From assembly GCF_000746825.1 (NCBI RefSeq), contig NZ_JQIV01000006.1:1240001-1304000 (forward strand): DNA of 64,000 bases, in the 5' to 3' direction. Shown piece after piece: positions 1 through 8,943 of this stretch (position 1 is its first letter; the number at the start of each line of letters is the position of its first letter). The notes below the pieces were generated by a model. The model did no database searches and was not told the origin of the DNA. It worked only from the letters and a program-made list of their open reading frames with translations. The position numbers and the translations under genes are program-made. Origin of the DNA: Carnobacterium inhibens subsp. inhibens DSM 13024. GTDB lineage: Bacteria > Bacillota > Bacilli > Lactobacillales > Carnobacteriaceae.

Positions 1-295
1 GGGTATTTAAAAACCAACTATCTAAAAATAAAATAAACATAATGAAGCAAATTGGCAATCCAATCTTAAAACTACTCCAAAAGTTTTGTTTAAAATAATG
101 CATAAAAGTACGAAAAATAGGTTTAGCCGTTTCTCCATTAGACCAGTCACTCATTAATTGAAACAACGCACCAGTTGCTGGAACGAGTGTAATCAGAGGC
201 AGGGAAAATAACAGCCATACTAGATTAGCAATGGCTAAACGGGAGATCCATTCTGTTCCTTCAACCACACTATTTGTTAAATCAAATTTTTTCAT
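1..295 (-). CDS. DUF624 (YesL-like) membrane protein, partial
   Basis: The 3' part lies outside the window; 98 N-terminal residues are visible, beginning MKKFDLTNSVVEGTEWISRL. A hydrophobic helix (about residues 20-45, LVWLLFSLPLITLVPATGA) followed by an aromatic-rich region is typical of the DUF624/YesL family. YesL homologues are small integral membrane proteins encoded with sugar ABC transporters, with no established biochemical role. The ATG at 295 has a GGGAGA Shine-Dalgarno site about 8 nt upstream. It follows the permease gene at 351-1247 by 55 bp on the same strand, so it is probably the fourth gene of that operon. The family call is good; the function is unknown. Confidence 0.75.
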   Translation of the reverse strand, partial: MKKFDLTNSVVEGTEWISRLAIANLVWLLFSLPLITLVPATGALFQLMSDWSNGETAKPIFRTFMHYFKQNFWSSFKIGLPICFIMFILFLDSWFLNT

Positions 296-350
296 TTTCA
301 ACTATCTCCCTTCTAACACAATCTTTCATAAATTAAAAATTTTTTTAAAG

Positions 351-1247
351 CTAACCTTTTGTTCCACCAGTTAAATCCATTCCTTGAATAAAGTATTTTT
401 GAGCAAAGAAGAATAACAGTACTGTTGGAATCATAACCAGAGTTGCCCCCGCCATTAAATAGTTCCACTGAGTAGAAGATTGACTTTGGAACGATTGCAA
501 ACCGATTTGTAGTGTATACATATCTTCATCATGAATATAAAGCAATGGCCCAAGAAAATCATTCCATGCTCCATTAAAAGAAGTAATCCCGATCGTAATT
601 AAGGCAGGCTTAGTTAAAGGGACCATCAAACGGCTCCAAATAAATAAGTGGTTGGCTCCATCTATTTGAGCTGCTTCAATTAATTCGTCATTAATGGAAA
701 GATAAAATTGACGCATCAAAAAGATATTAAATGCACTTCCAAAAAATGAGGGCACAATCAGCGGTAAATAAGTTCCTACCCATCCGATTTTGGTGAATAA
801 AATGTATTGTGGGATCATAGTAACAAATCCAGGTATCATCATAGTTGCTAACACTAAAGAAAATAAGAACTTTTTGCCTGGAAAAGAAATTTTAGCAAAA
901 CCATATGCAATAAATGAATTAGATACCACATTTCCAAGAACCACAAAAAAAGTGATATACAATGTGTTTTTCATGTATTGGAAAAATGGAAAAGCTTGAA
1001 TGGTTTCAGTATAATTAGACCATTGAAATGTCTCAGGGAAGAAAGTTGGTGGAAACTGAACAACTTCTTCCATTGGTTTCAAAGAAGTAAAAACCATCCA
1101 AAAGAGCGGAGCTAAGAGAACAATACTGATACCGATTAAAAGAATGTATGTGACAATTTGTCCAATTTTTTTTTGTCTTTTCCTGCTCTTAAAATGCTTC
1201 TGTTTAGGTACGTCTGTAGCTTCTTTTAAAGATGTTGATTCAATCAT
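351..1247 (-). CDS. Carbohydrate ABC transporter permease (MalG/YesQ type)
   Basis: Inner of the two membrane subunits of a binding-protein-dependent sugar importer. The 298-aa length is normal for the MalG-type family. A basic N-terminus (about residues 15-30, rich in K/R) precedes about six hydrophobic helices. The EAA loop that docks on the ATPase is seen near residues 190-215 (EAAQIDGANHLFIWSRLMVP). Its start overlaps the stop of the upstream permease by 4 bp (ATGA), which shows translational coupling. No ATPase gene is present in the operon; such systems commonly share a MsmK/UgpC-type ATPase encoded elsewhere, which is known of the family. The substrate cannot be read from the sequence. 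Confidence 0.9.
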   Translation of the reverse strand: MIESTSLKEATDVPKQKHFKSRKRQKKIGQIVTYILLIGISIVLLAPLFWMVFTSLKPMEEVVQFPPTFFPETFQWSNYTETIQAFPFFQYMKNTLYITFFVVLGNVVSNSFIAYGFAKISFPGKKFLFSLVLATMMIPGFVTMIPQYILFTKIGWVGTYLPLIVPSFFGSAFNIFLMRQFYLSINDELIEAAQIDGANHLFIWSRLMVPLTKPALITIGITSFNGAWNDFLGPLLYIHDEDMYTLQIGLQSFQSQSSTQWNYLMAGATLVMIPTVLLFFFAQKYFIQGMDLTGGTKG

Positions 1248-2173
1248 TCACTTCGCCCTCCTCCATAGTGTACCCAACGAGGGGCTAATTTCATATTGAT
1301 AAACGTTAAACTTAATACAATGACAAAAAGAATCATCGACATAGCCATAGCATATCCCATATCAAAAGCTACAAAGGCTTTGTTCCACATGTGTAAATTA
1401 TAGAACAGTAAGGAATTTGCTGGACCATTTGTTCCACTTTCTGACATAACATAGGCTTCTTGAAAGATTTGAAAAGCTCCAATTGTCGAAGTAACCACAT
1501 CATAAAAAATAATTGGTGTGATCATTGGTAATGTAATATGACGGAAACGTGCAAATGCACTAGCTCCATCTATTTCTGCTGATTCATATAACTGATTCGG
1601 AACATTTTGCAGAGTAGCCAAGTAAAGCAGCATTGCTCCACCTACACTCCACAGTTTCATTAAAATCAGTGCCGGTTTTGTCCAATTCGGATCAAACAAC
1701 CATGCAGGTCCATCAATACTGAACCAAGACAATACCACATTGACTAATCCTGATGAAGGAGAAAGCATCTGCATCCATAAAACATACACTGCTACTCCGG
1801 ATAAAATAGCTGGCAAGTAAAAAATTGTTCTAAAAATAGAGATTCCACGGACTCTTTGGTTTAATAATACTGCTAATAAAACACTTCCTATAGCTGTAAG
1901 AGGCACGTTAAATAGCACATAATAGCCCGTATTATAAAGTGATTTCCAAAAAAGGTCATCTTGGGTAAACATTCTTTTAAAATTATCCATTCCAATATAA
2001 TCCATTTTGGAGGTTAAATTATAATTGGTAAAACTTCCGATGAAAGAAAACAGCATGGGTCCAAGCATAAAAATAGCAAAACCAATAATGAATGGTGAAA
2101 CAAAAAGGAATCCCCACAACGCTTCTTTTTTCTGCTTCTTTGACCATTTATTTTTCTTTTTTAACCTTTCCAT
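1244..2173 (-). CDS. Carbohydrate ABC transporter permease (MalF/YesP type)
   Basis: Outer partner of the permease pair; 309 aa, about six transmembrane helices, with a Lys-rich N-terminus (residues 1-18). The EAA loop lies near residues 197-217 (SAEIDGASAFARFRHITLP). Both permeases are required to form the membrane channel. It is preceded, after two hairpins, by the gene for the substrate-binding lipoprotein, giving the order SBP-MalF-MalG-DUF624. This resembles the B. subtilis yesOPQ/yesL set, which handles pectin-derived oligosaccharides; that resemblance is only suggestive and no glycosidase gene is visible here. Confidence 0.9.
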   Translation of the reverse strand: MERLKKKNKWSKKQKKEALWGFLFVSPFIIGFAIFMLGPMLFSFIGSFTNYNLTSKMDYIGMDNFKRMFTQDDLFWKSLYNTGYYVLFNVPLTAIGSVLLAVLLNQRVRGISIFRTIFYLPAILSGVAVYVLWMQMLSPSSGLVNVVLSWFSIDGPAWLFDPNWTKPALILMKLWSVGGAMLLYLATLQNVPNQLYESAEIDGASAFARFRHITLPMITPIIFYDVVTSTIGAFQIFQEAYVMSESGTNGPANSLLFYNLHMWNKAFVAFDMGYAMAMSMILFVIVLSLTFINMKLAPRWVHYGGGRSE

Positions 2174-2206
2174 TGTGTCACCTCTTCCTTATAAAAATAA
2201 ACAAAA

Positions 2207-2228
2207 GGCTGGGACAAATATCCCAGCC
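2207..2228 (-). terminator. Hairpin between SBP and permease genes
   Basis: GGCTGGGA and TCCCAGCC form an 8-bp perfect stem. On the minus strand it is followed by a U-rich tract. It sits between the binding-protein gene and the permeases, so it probably acts as a partial terminator that lets the binding protein be made in excess, as is usual for such operons. Confidence 0.6.
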
Positions 2229-2267
2229 CCCTTTACATATCGAAATGATTTTTCTAGAATAGAAGCC

Positions 2268-2289
2268 AAAAAAGCTAACTTGCTTTTTT
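2268..2289 (-). terminator. A/T-flanked hairpin just after the SBP gene
   Basis: AAAAAAGC and GCTTTTTT are perfect inverted copies separated by 6 nt, 26 nt after the SBP stop codon. It looks like an intrinsic terminator readable from either strand; together with the next hairpin it would reduce read-through into the permease genes. Confidence 0.55.
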
Positions 2290-2315
2290 GAATAGTTATT
2301 TTATCTTTTTATCCA

Positions 2316-3644
2316 TTATTTATTTTGTTCAACAAGGCTTTCAACAGAAGTTTGTGCATCATCCAAAGCTTCTTTGGCTGTTTTGTTTCCAAGCAAAGCC
2401 TCATCGATTTGTTCATTCACTAATGCAGAAAAATCTGGAGCTGTTAATGGTACCGGTGTAATAACCGTTTCTTCAAGATTCTTATCTGCCAATTCATAAA
2501 TCATTTGCCCTTCCTCATCTAAGTCTGGATGTTTCGTCAGATTTTCATTTGCTTCTTTATTTGCCATGATATCAAAACTATTCAACCCAAATTCTTCTTG
2601 TACTTCAGTTGAAGTCAGGTATTTCATAAATTCATAGGAATCTTCAGGATTCTCTGCCCCATATGGAATTTCTAATACAAATCCTCCACCCCATGACCAA
2701 TTGCCAGAGCCTTCTTCATGTTCAGGTAAAGCCACTACGCCAAAATTAAAATCATCCGGTGCATTTTCAAGTAATTCTGTATAGTAATTGATATTTTGTG
2801 CACGGATTCCTACTAGTCCAGAAACAAATGGATCTGTTACACCAGAGCCGAATTCTGCTTCATAAGTATTAATGGTATCTTCACCATAGTAATCTTGCCA
2901 TTCCAAAATCCATTCCAAGGCTTCGATTTTTTCAGGCGTATTAATGGTTACATTCCCTTCACTATCAAACCAGCTGGTTCCATTATCAGCATTTAATGCC
3001 CAAACATCTGTACCAAGGTTCCATAATGGATAAAAACCGATTCGTTCCCACGAATCCCCATTTTTCTTGTCCAAAGCTCTTGCATATTCTTCTAATTCTT
3101 CCCATGTTTTAGGCGGATTTTCTGGGTCTAAACCAACTTCTTCAAATAGATCTTTATTATAAAAAAGGACTTGAGTATCTGTATTAAAAGGTAGTGCATA
3201 GGCTTCATCTTCATAAATGATAGTGTCCCATAGTTGAGGATAAAATCGCGTTTGAATATCTTCGTCTTCTTCATCTAGATAACTTTGAATATTCATTGCT
3301 TGTTGTGCATCTGCTCGTTGTTCAACCGAATTAATATCTTGAACAATAATATCAGGTGGATCTCCCGCAGCAATCGAAGCTAATGATTTTGTCCATATAT
3401 CCCCCCAAGGTTGGTAAACATGTTCTACTTCGATTTCATCTTGCGAAGCATTGAAGTCTTCAATAATTGCTTCAATTTTTTCACGACGAGGACCAGATCC
3501 CCAAAATGACCAAAATTCTAAAGTCGTTTTCCCATCACTATTTTCTGTTGTTGATCCTTCATTTCCATTACCACATGCTGCTAATATAAGTGCAGTTCCT
3601 GCTATCAAACTTAGTGATAGCCATGATCGTTTTCTTTTCTTCAT
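2316..3644 (-). CDS. Extracellular sugar-binding lipoprotein of an ABC importer
   Basis: 442 aa. The signal peptide starts MKKRKRSWLSL and ends in the lipobox LAAC, with the lipidated Cys at residue 24, so it is anchored on the outer face of the membrane. The acidic, aromatic-rich mature part is typical of family 1 solute-binding proteins (SBP_bac_1), including an early FWSFWG segment and a later GGGFVLEIP segment. It captures the sugar and delivers it to the permeases encoded downstream at 351-2173. It is the first gene of the operon, with a well-formed promoter at 3687-3715. The ligand is not identifiable. Confidence 0.9.
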   Translation of the reverse strand: MKKRKRSWLSLSLIAGTALILAACGNGNEGSTTENSDGKTTLEFWSFWGSGPRREKIEAIIEDFNASQDEIEVEHVYQPWGDIWTKSLASIAAGDPPDIIVQDINSVEQRADAQQAMNIQSYLDEEDEDIQTRFYPQLWDTIIYEDEAYALPFNTDTQVLFYNKDLFEEVGLDPENPPKTWEELEEYARALDKKNGDSWERIGFYPLWNLGTDVWALNADNGTSWFDSEGNVTINTPEKIEALEWILEWQDYYGEDTINTYEAEFGSGVTDPFVSGLVGIRAQNINYYTELLENAPDDFNFGVVALPEHEEGSGNWSWGGGFVLEIPYGAENPEDSYEFMKYLTSTEVQEEFGLNSFDIMANKEANENLTKHPDLDEEGQMIYELADKNLEETVITPVPLTAPDFSALVNEQIDEALLGNKTAKEALDDAQTSVESLVEQNK

Positions 3645-3686
3645 CCCTTACCAACCTTCCTTTACATTCTGTCCTTTTTTTGCCAA

Positions 3687-3715
3687 ATGATACTGACTAA
3701 CGCAACCGTTATCAA
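3687..3715 (-). promoter_or_regulatory. Sigma-A-type promoter of the sugar ABC operon with operator-like repeat
   Basis: On the minus strand TTGATA (3710-3715) and TATCAT (3687-3692) are separated by exactly 17 bp. The spacer holds the inverted repeat TAACG-caac-CGTTA (3698-3711), the kind of position used by LacI-family or similar repressors. The promoter is well supported; the operator role is inference. Confidence 0.65.
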
Positions 3716-3843
3716 CACTTATATAACAGCGCCTCTCCACAAATAATGTACTATAGTTTCGAAGTATTCAACTAATAGCCTTTTTTGAAAGTTTTATTCA
3801 TAGACTCCAAACCTGTTCTATTTTTACCCCTATTTCTAGAAAA

Positions 3844-4350
3844 TCAATGGACCTCTATTTTTAAGCTTTTTAATACATCTAGCGTTTCCTTATGCAATTC
3901 TTCAGTAGATCCTACACACACATTTTCCAATACACTGATGGTAGCAAGTGGGAAAGAATTGTGTAACATAATGGCATTAGACAATACACACACATTCGTT
4001 TCAACACCGACAAATTCAATGATTCGATCAGGATCATCTTCATATTGATTTCTTAATTCTTCTGCATCTTCAGGCGAAATGGAATGAAATTTCTTTTTAA
4101 GCGCATGATGTTTTTTTAAAGCTTCTTTCAAAGGCCCGAAAAGTTCTAGACCCCATTTTTTTTCTTCATCTGAACGATTATCATCTTCTAGCTCATGTTG
4201 ATTTAGTGTGTAATAAATTGGTTCACCTTTTTTTTCTTGATCTTTTATTTCTTGGATTATCTTGGGTACTAACTTTTCAGCATTTTTCACTGAAAGGATC
4301 CCTTTTTCTTCGTCTACAAAATCATTTTGCATATCGATTACAAAAAGCAT
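3844..4350 (-). CDS. Isochorismatase-family cysteine hydrolase
   Basis: 168 aa, cytosolic. The catalytic triad of the family is visible: Asp6 in VIDMQNDF, a Lys in KKKF (about residues 85-87), and Cys121 in the hallmark GVETNVCVL, where the cis-peptide precedes the nucleophile loop. Members hydrolyse amides or vinyl ethers, for example nicotinamide to nicotinate; the exact substrate here cannot be assigned. It is monocistronic: a terminator of the upstream gene lies just before it. It could be a nicotinamidase, but it lacks the usual clear metal-binding DxHxxxH pattern (TLNQHELED is seen instead), so a generic label is safer. Confidence 0.85.
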   Translation of the reverse strand: MLFVIDMQNDFVDEEKGILSVKNAEKLVPKIIQEIKDQEKKGEPIYYTLNQHELEDDNRSDEEKKWGLELFGPLKEALKKHHALKKKFHSISPEDAEELRNQYEDDPDRIIEFVGVETNVCVLSNAIMLHNSFPLATISVLENVCVGSTEELHKETLDVLKSLKIEVH

Positions 4351-4378
4351 GTTAGCTCCTCCTTTTTTACTTGAACAC

Positions 4379-4413
4379 TAAAAAAGCTACACATTTCGTG
4401 TAACTTTTTTAGC
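4379..4413 (-). terminator. Intrinsic terminator of the YflT-like gene
   Basis: The inverted repeat AAGTTACACG/TGTGTAGCTT is flanked by A and T runs, between the stop at 4457 and the start of the cysteine hydrolase at 4350. It is oriented to end minus-strand transcription. Confidence 0.7.
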
Positions 4414-4456
4414 GACCTAATCTACCTTTTTTTCGCTCTATTGCTTGATCAATTCA

Positions 4457-4975
4457 TTACTTAGGATGATCCTCTATATTTGGTAAATGAGGATCTGCAA
4501 GTGTACCACCATTAGAGTCTTTGTTTGATGATCCCGGTGTTGGTCCTACTCCTGGAATAATCGGATTTACCCCAAAACCTGGAGCCGTAGTATTCGCATT
4601 TGGAGCAACAAAGATTGGTTGGGCTTTTTGATCATCTTCTATCTGCTGAGTATCATCATCGATAAGTACCACAAATTCGTCGTTTTTAATGGCATCAGTG
4701 TATTTTTGTGTTGTTTCCTTATCAAAACCATATTTTCCAAGTGGACTGTCTTCCTCATTTGAAAAAACATTTTTTACTTTATCCCATACCGAAGTTGACT
4801 GTTCTTCAGTTGTAACAGCTTCAACTTCTGCTAAGGTCTGTCCTTGAATCGCTTCTATATTTTCTTTACTTGCAACTACAGTAATGTTATCTGATCGATA
4901 ACCTTCTTTTAAAAGTTGTTCAACTTTTGTGGTTGTTTCTTCAATCGTAGGATATGCACCTTGAATTTTTTTCAT
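4457..4975 (-). CDS. General stress protein, YflT/GSP17M-type domain
   Basis: 172 aa with the ATG start at 4975. A longer reading begins at a TTG at 4996, but GAAAGG lies inside that extension and upstream of the ATG. Residues 1-100 form the YflT (general stress protein 17M) domain: the IQGAYPTIEETTTKVEQL opening, a VVAS strand, a WDKVKNVF helix, and a VVLIDDD strand. The C-terminal 60 residues are Pro/Asn/Gly-rich and probably disordered. The biochemical role of the family is unknown; homologues are induced by general stress in Bacillus. A paralogue sharing the DKVKNVF segment lies at 39141-40061. Confidence 0.8.
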   Translation of the reverse strand: MKKIQGAYPTIEETTTKVEQLLKEGYRSDNITVVASKENIEAIQGQTLAEVEAVTTEEQSTSVWDKVKNVFSNEEDSPLGKYGFDKETTQKYTDAIKNDEFVVLIDDDTQQIEDDQKAQPIFVAPNANTTAPGFGVNPIIPGVGPTPGSSNKDSNGGTLADPHLPNIEDHPK

Positions 4976-5111
4976 TTGTCTATTCACGCCTTTCAATTTT
5001 TATTTGTCTTTATCATAACAAATAAAACAAACGCTTCCAAAGATAATGCTTTTTGCTCTTCATAAAATTTTCTTTCGAAACTCTATTGGGCGGGTCTAGG
5101 ATAAATTCCTA

Positions 5112-5139
5112 TTCAAAAAACAGTTTAAAGTGATACAAT
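5112..5139 (+). promoter_or_regulatory. Extended -10 promoter of the oppA-like gene
   Basis: TTCAAA (5112-5117), 16 bp, then TACAAT (5134-5139) preceded by TGA, an extended -10. It lies 65 bp before the ATG of the OppA-like gene. Confidence 0.55.
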
Positions 5140-5203
5140 ATAAAGGAAACGATGAAATTGGTATAGAAAAATTAGACGATGCTTTTTAAGGGAGAGAAAC
5201 GAT

Positions 5204-6847
5204 ATGAAACAGAACTTTAATAAACTTGGATTGCTAACCCTTGCTTCTTTTGCCGTATTAAGTGCCTGTGGAAACAATAATGAGAGTGACAGCCAGAACA
5301 CTGACGAAGAAAAGCAAGTTTTAAATTTATCAGCTGAATCAGAAATGGATACAATGGATACGACAATATCTACTACTAACTTTACGCCGATGAATAATGT
5401 TTTTGAGGGACTGATGACCTACGACCTTGATGGAAATCTAGTGCCAGGAAATGCAATGGAGATGCCGGCAGTTTCAGAAGATGGATTGACCTACACTTTT
5501 ACGATTCGTGACGATGCAAACTGGTCAAATGGTGATACGGTTACTGCAGATGATTTTGTGTTTGCTTGGAAAAGAATGGTGGACCCGGAAAATGGTTCTG
5601 GGTATGCTTACTTATTTTCAGGAATCGTTAACAATGCTGAAGCTATTTTAAATGGTGAAAATGCTGTTGCTGATCTTGGAGTTGAAGCAGTTGATGAAAA
5701 GACCCTGCAAGTAACGTTAGAAAAACCTGTACCCTATTTCCTTGATGTTTTAACGATTCCATGTTATTTCCCACAAAATGAAGCTTTTGTAATGGAACAA
5801 GGTGAAAATTATGGCTTGAATGCTGAGAACGCTATTTATAATGGTCCTTTTACTTTAGCTGAATGGGATTCTACCTCAGGCGATTCTTGGAAATACCTAA
5901 AAAACAATGAATATTGGGACAAAGATACTGTTCAGTTAGACGAAATTGATACACAAGTCGTCAAAGAAGTTGGAACCGGACTTAATCTATATGAATCTGG
6001 CGAACTAGATTCTATTTCCCTTTCTGGTGATTTTGTTGCTCAATATACTGAAAATACAGATTTTAAAACAAATGATAAGGCTTGGATCTACTACATTGAA
6101 GTGAATCATGAAGTTCCCGAATTAGCGAATGAAAATATCCGCAAAGCGCTAACTTATGCCATTAATCGTCAAGGATTCACAGATAATGTTCTCTTAAATG
6201 GTTCTCATCCAATTTTCGGCCACGTCCCTAATGGATTATCTAAAAATCCCGAGACAGGTGTTGACTTTCGTGAGGATGCAGGTGATGTAGTCGAGTACAA
6301 TGTCGCAATAGCTCAAGAAGCTTGGCAAGCAGGGCTAGATGAATTAGGAACAGATAGCTTTTCATTGGAGTTGACGACATCTGATTCTGAAGACAGCAAA
6401 AAATTAGCCGAATTCTTACAAAGTGAATTGCAAAATAATCTGCCAGGATTAACGATCGATATTCGACAAATGCCTGATAACTCTAGATTAGATAATATCA
6501 AGTCTGGAAATTACCAAATCGCTACTTCTTATTGGTTAGCTGACTTTGCTGATCCAATAAACTTTGTTGAACGTTTTGATACCGATATTAATCGTGGTAA
6601 TTATTCATTTGAAGACATTGACGCACTTGTTGATCAAAGCAACCAAGAATACGATGATGCTTTAGCAAGATGGAACACGTTAATTGAAATTGAAAAAGTA
6701 GCTTTGGGTGAACATTATGTTGATGTCCCAATATACCAAACAGCGGAAGCTTATCTTGAAAAACCTTTTGTAAAAGACATTTACCGTCCGGTTTTCGGTA
6801 GCCGCAGCTTCAAATATGCTTCTATCGATGAAGCACAAAAAGACTAG
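5204..6847 (+). CDS. Oligopeptide-binding lipoprotein (OppA family), orphan
   Basis: 547 aa. The signal peptide ends in the lipobox LSAC (Cys22), so it is a membrane-anchored extracellular receptor. The family 5 solute-binding fold is recognisable: an early LNLSAESEMDTMD segment, VFEGLMTYD, ADDFVFAWKRMVDP (the SBP_bac_5 signature region), and NENIRKALTYAINRQ. It should bind peptides for an Opp ABC permease, but no oppBCDF genes adjoin it, so it is an orphan receptor that must use a permease encoded elsewhere. The start has GGGAGAG about 7 nt upstream. It is monocistronic, with its own promoter and terminator. Confidence 0.9.
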   Translation: MKQNFNKLGLLTLASFAVLSACGNNNESDSQNTDEEKQVLNLSAESEMDTMDTTISTTNFTPMNNVFEGLMTYDLDGNLVPGNAMEMPAVSEDGLTYTFTIRDDANWSNGDTVTADDFVFAWKRMVDPENGSGYAYLFSGIVNNAEAILNGENAVADLGVEAVDEKTLQVTLEKPVPYFLDVLTIPCYFPQNEAFVMEQGENYGLNAENAIYNGPFTLAEWDSTSGDSWKYLKNNEYWDKDTVQLDEIDTQVVKEVGTGLNLYESGELDSISLSGDFVAQYTENTDFKTNDKAWIYYIEVNHEVPELANENIRKALTYAINRQGFTDNVLLNGSHPIFGHVPNGLSKNPETGVDFREDAGDVVEYNVAIAQEAWQAGLDELGTDSFSLELTTSDSEDSKKLAEFLQSELQNNLPGLTIDIRQMPDNSRLDNIKSGNYQIATSYWLADFADPINFVERFDTDINRGNYSFEDIDALVDQSNQEYDDALARWNTLIEIEKVALGEHYVDVPIYQTAEAYLEKPFVKDIYRPVFGSRSFKYASIDEAQKD

Positions 6848-6867
6848 TTTAACTATTAAATCAGTCT

Positions 6868-6909
6868 AAAAAAACAACCTTCTTTCATAATGAAAAAGGT
6901 TGTTTTTTT
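6868..6909 (+). terminator. Terminator of the oppA-like gene
   Basis: AACAACCTT and AAGGTTGTT pair around a short loop and are followed by a T run. It lies 20 nt after the stop. Confidence 0.85.
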
Positions 6910-6998
6910 GCATAGATAGTGTGATTATTGATAATTTATACTTTTCTTAAGGGTTTTCCTTTATACTAAATGAATAACTTATTTAAGGAGCTTATTTG

Positions 6999-7844
6999 AT
7001 GAAATTAAAAGTTGTAACCGATTCAACAGTTGAATTAACTAATGAAGAAATAACTCGTTATGGTATTACGATAGTTCCATTATCTTCTATGATCAATAAC
7101 GTAACCTACCATGATGATATTGAATTATCAAACGAAGAGTTCTTACTAAAAATGAAACAATCCCCTGAATTGCCAAAATCTTCTCAACCGCCTGTTGGGA
7201 AATTTTTAGATGCTTATAACCAGTTAACGGCTGATGGAAGTGAAGTGTTATCTATACATGTAACCGAAACCATAAGTGGAACCGTCCACTCTGCTCATCA
7301 AGCTGCCGGTTTAGCTAATGGAAAAGTAACTGTTATCGACTCTGAATTTTGTGCTCGCGGACAAGCGTTTCAAGTGCTTGCTGCAGCTGAATTTGCTAGC
7401 ACTGCTTCTTCAATGGAAGAACTATTAAATCATTTAGAAGATATACGATCAAGAACTGTTCTTTATATCAGTATTGCCAACCTTGAAAATATGATAAAAG
7501 GCGGTCGAATTGGTAAAACTATGGGCAAATTTACTTCGTTAATGAATATCAAAGCTACTTTAGAAATGACTGATGGAAAACTTCATTCAGATTCTAAAGG
7601 ACGTGGAACGAAGTCCATTGTGAAGCGCTATAAAGAAATCTGTCACACACTTCATGATGCACCTAAAAAAGTCATGTCGATTGGTTTTACTCATGTGGGT
7701 ATGAGCGACTATTCGACTACCATTTTAAACATGTTAAAAACGACCTTTCCACATGTTGAACCAATGGTTTCTTATGCCAGTCCTAGTGTTATGACGCATG
7801 CTGGTCCAGAAGCTATTTCTGTTCAGTTCTTATTAGAAAAGTAA
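6999..7844 (+). CDS. DegV family fatty-acid-binding protein
   Basis: 281 aa. The ATG at 6999 has AAGGAG 8 nt upstream; a TTG just before it is not the start. Landmarks of the DegV/FakB fold are present: VVTDSTVELT at the N-terminus, SSQPPVG near residue 63, the SGTVHSA segment and VIDSEF. FakB-type proteins present an acyl chain to the kinase FakA for phosphorylation, so this is probably a cytosolic lipid carrier; which fatty acid it binds is unknown. No kinase gene is nearby. Single gene with its own terminator. Confidence 0.88.
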   Translation: MKLKVVTDSTVELTNEEITRYGITIVPLSSMINNVTYHDDIELSNEEFLLKMKQSPELPKSSQPPVGKFLDAYNQLTADGSEVLSIHVTETISGTVHSAHQAAGLANGKVTVIDSEFCARGQAFQVLAAAEFASTASSMEELLNHLEDIRSRTVLYISIANLENMIKGGRIGKTMGKFTSLMNIKATLEMTDGKLHSDSKGRGTKSIVKRYKEICHTLHDAPKKVMSIGFTHVGMSDYSTTILNMLKTTFPHVEPMVSYASPSVMTHAGPEAISVQFLLEK

Positions 7845-7864
7845 CTGACATTCAGTCCTATAAT

Positions 7865-7909
7865 AAAAGCCAATCCATTCCTAAAGTAATAGGAATGGAT
7901 TGGCTTTTT
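7865..7909 (+). terminator. Terminator of the degV gene
   Basis: GCCAATCCATTCCTA pairs perfectly with TAGGAATGGATTGGC over a 6-nt loop, with a T run after it. The remaining gap to 8145 is AT-rich and holds only the hairpin at 8057-8094. Confidence 0.9.
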
Positions 7910-8056
7910 AATGTAGAAAAAGAGTCGAAAATTTGCTTCTTAATTATTAAGCGAATGAAATTCATTGACTCATTTTATATATAGCATCTGCTGTTTCTGT
8001 CCAAATATAATCAAAAAAATGAATCTTTGAAAGACACCTTAAAATAAATATGGAAC

Positions 8057-8094
8057 CTCAAAAAAGCTGGTATGTTTCATTCAGCGTTTTTGAG
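8057..8094 (-). terminator. Possible terminator of the PepSY lipoprotein gene
   Basis: CTCAAAAAaGCTG and CAGCgTTTTTGAG form an imperfect stem with one mismatch. It lies about 50 nt beyond the stop of the minus-strand gene. There is no clean U tract, so confidence is modest. Confidence 0.4.
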
Positions 8095-8145
8095 ATTTTA
8101 TTAAAATTGTTTTTACATTTTTATTGGAACACATTTTTTTAACTT

Positions 8146-8775
8146 TTAGTCATTTTCTACAGATAAGAATTCTCCAGTTTCAGCATTTAAATGCACATCT
8201 ACTTCATTATTTCCTTCTTCAAATTCGCCGGTAAATAACGGAATTTTTGTATCATCATCTGCCTCTATATTCCAAGAAACCATCGTAGCATTAGGTGCTT
8301 CTTCCTCAGCTTTTGCAATCAATTCATCAATAGCCATTACATCATCAGTCATTAACTCTTGATCATCAAAGTCTGAATCTTTCTTTTCTGTGTTGTTTTT
8401 TGTTTCTTCCCCGGTTTCTGCATTGACTTCCCATTCAATTTCTTGAGTATCATCAAATCCGTTGATTTCAAATGTATATTCACCAAAATCTTTGTCAAAA
8501 TCAACTGAAGAGATTGCTGCATCCGGATAAGCTTTTTGGAAATCAGCAACTGCTTGTTCATAGGTTACTGAAAAACTCTTTCCTTCAAAATTTTCTGAAG
8601 ATGCTACAGAACTAGAGCTTTCAGACTCCATCATTGAAGAACTTTCCATTGAACTAGTTGCCTCAGATTCAGATGTCGAAGCAGGTGCTTCCTCATTTGG
8701 TGTTTCTGTACTACATGCGGCTAACAATATTAATGCACTTCCACTAACCAATCCTAATTTTAATTTAGTTAACAT
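8146..8775 (-). CDS. PepSY-domain lipoprotein
   Basis: 209 aa. The lipobox LAAC places the lipidated Cys at residue 21; a Ser/Glu/Met-rich linker follows to about residue 62. Two PepSY-like repeats come next: residues 65-125 (ending IEWEVNAETGEE) and 145-209 (ending VDVHLNAETGEFL), each with the strand-turn NAETGE. PepSY domains are thought to bind or inhibit peptidases or act as extracytoplasmic modules; the precise role is unknown. Monocistronic. It shares the Ser/Met-rich linker style with the lipoprotein at 17534-18172. Confidence 0.8.
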   Translation of the reverse strand: MLTKLKLGLVSGSALILLAACSTETPNEEAPASTSESEATSSMESSSMMESESSSSVASSENFEGKSFSVTYEQAVADFQKAYPDAAISSVDFDKDFGEYTFEINGFDDTQEIEWEVNAETGEETKNNTEKKDSDFDDQELMTDDVMAIDELIAKAEEEAPNATMVSWNIEADDDTKIPLFTGEFEEGNNEVDVHLNAETGEFLSVEND

Positions 8776-8943
8776 ATCATCATCTCCTTACTGATATAAT
8801 AACAAATTAAAAGAAATCTTCCTAAAATTCTGCCTCTTAAAAACTAAAAATCAGGCTTAAGGCGTAGTTTGTACCCTAATTTAAGTTGGTATTTTTGAAC
8901 ACAATTCTTATTTACCTTACTCTAAAAAAGATCCTTATAGGCT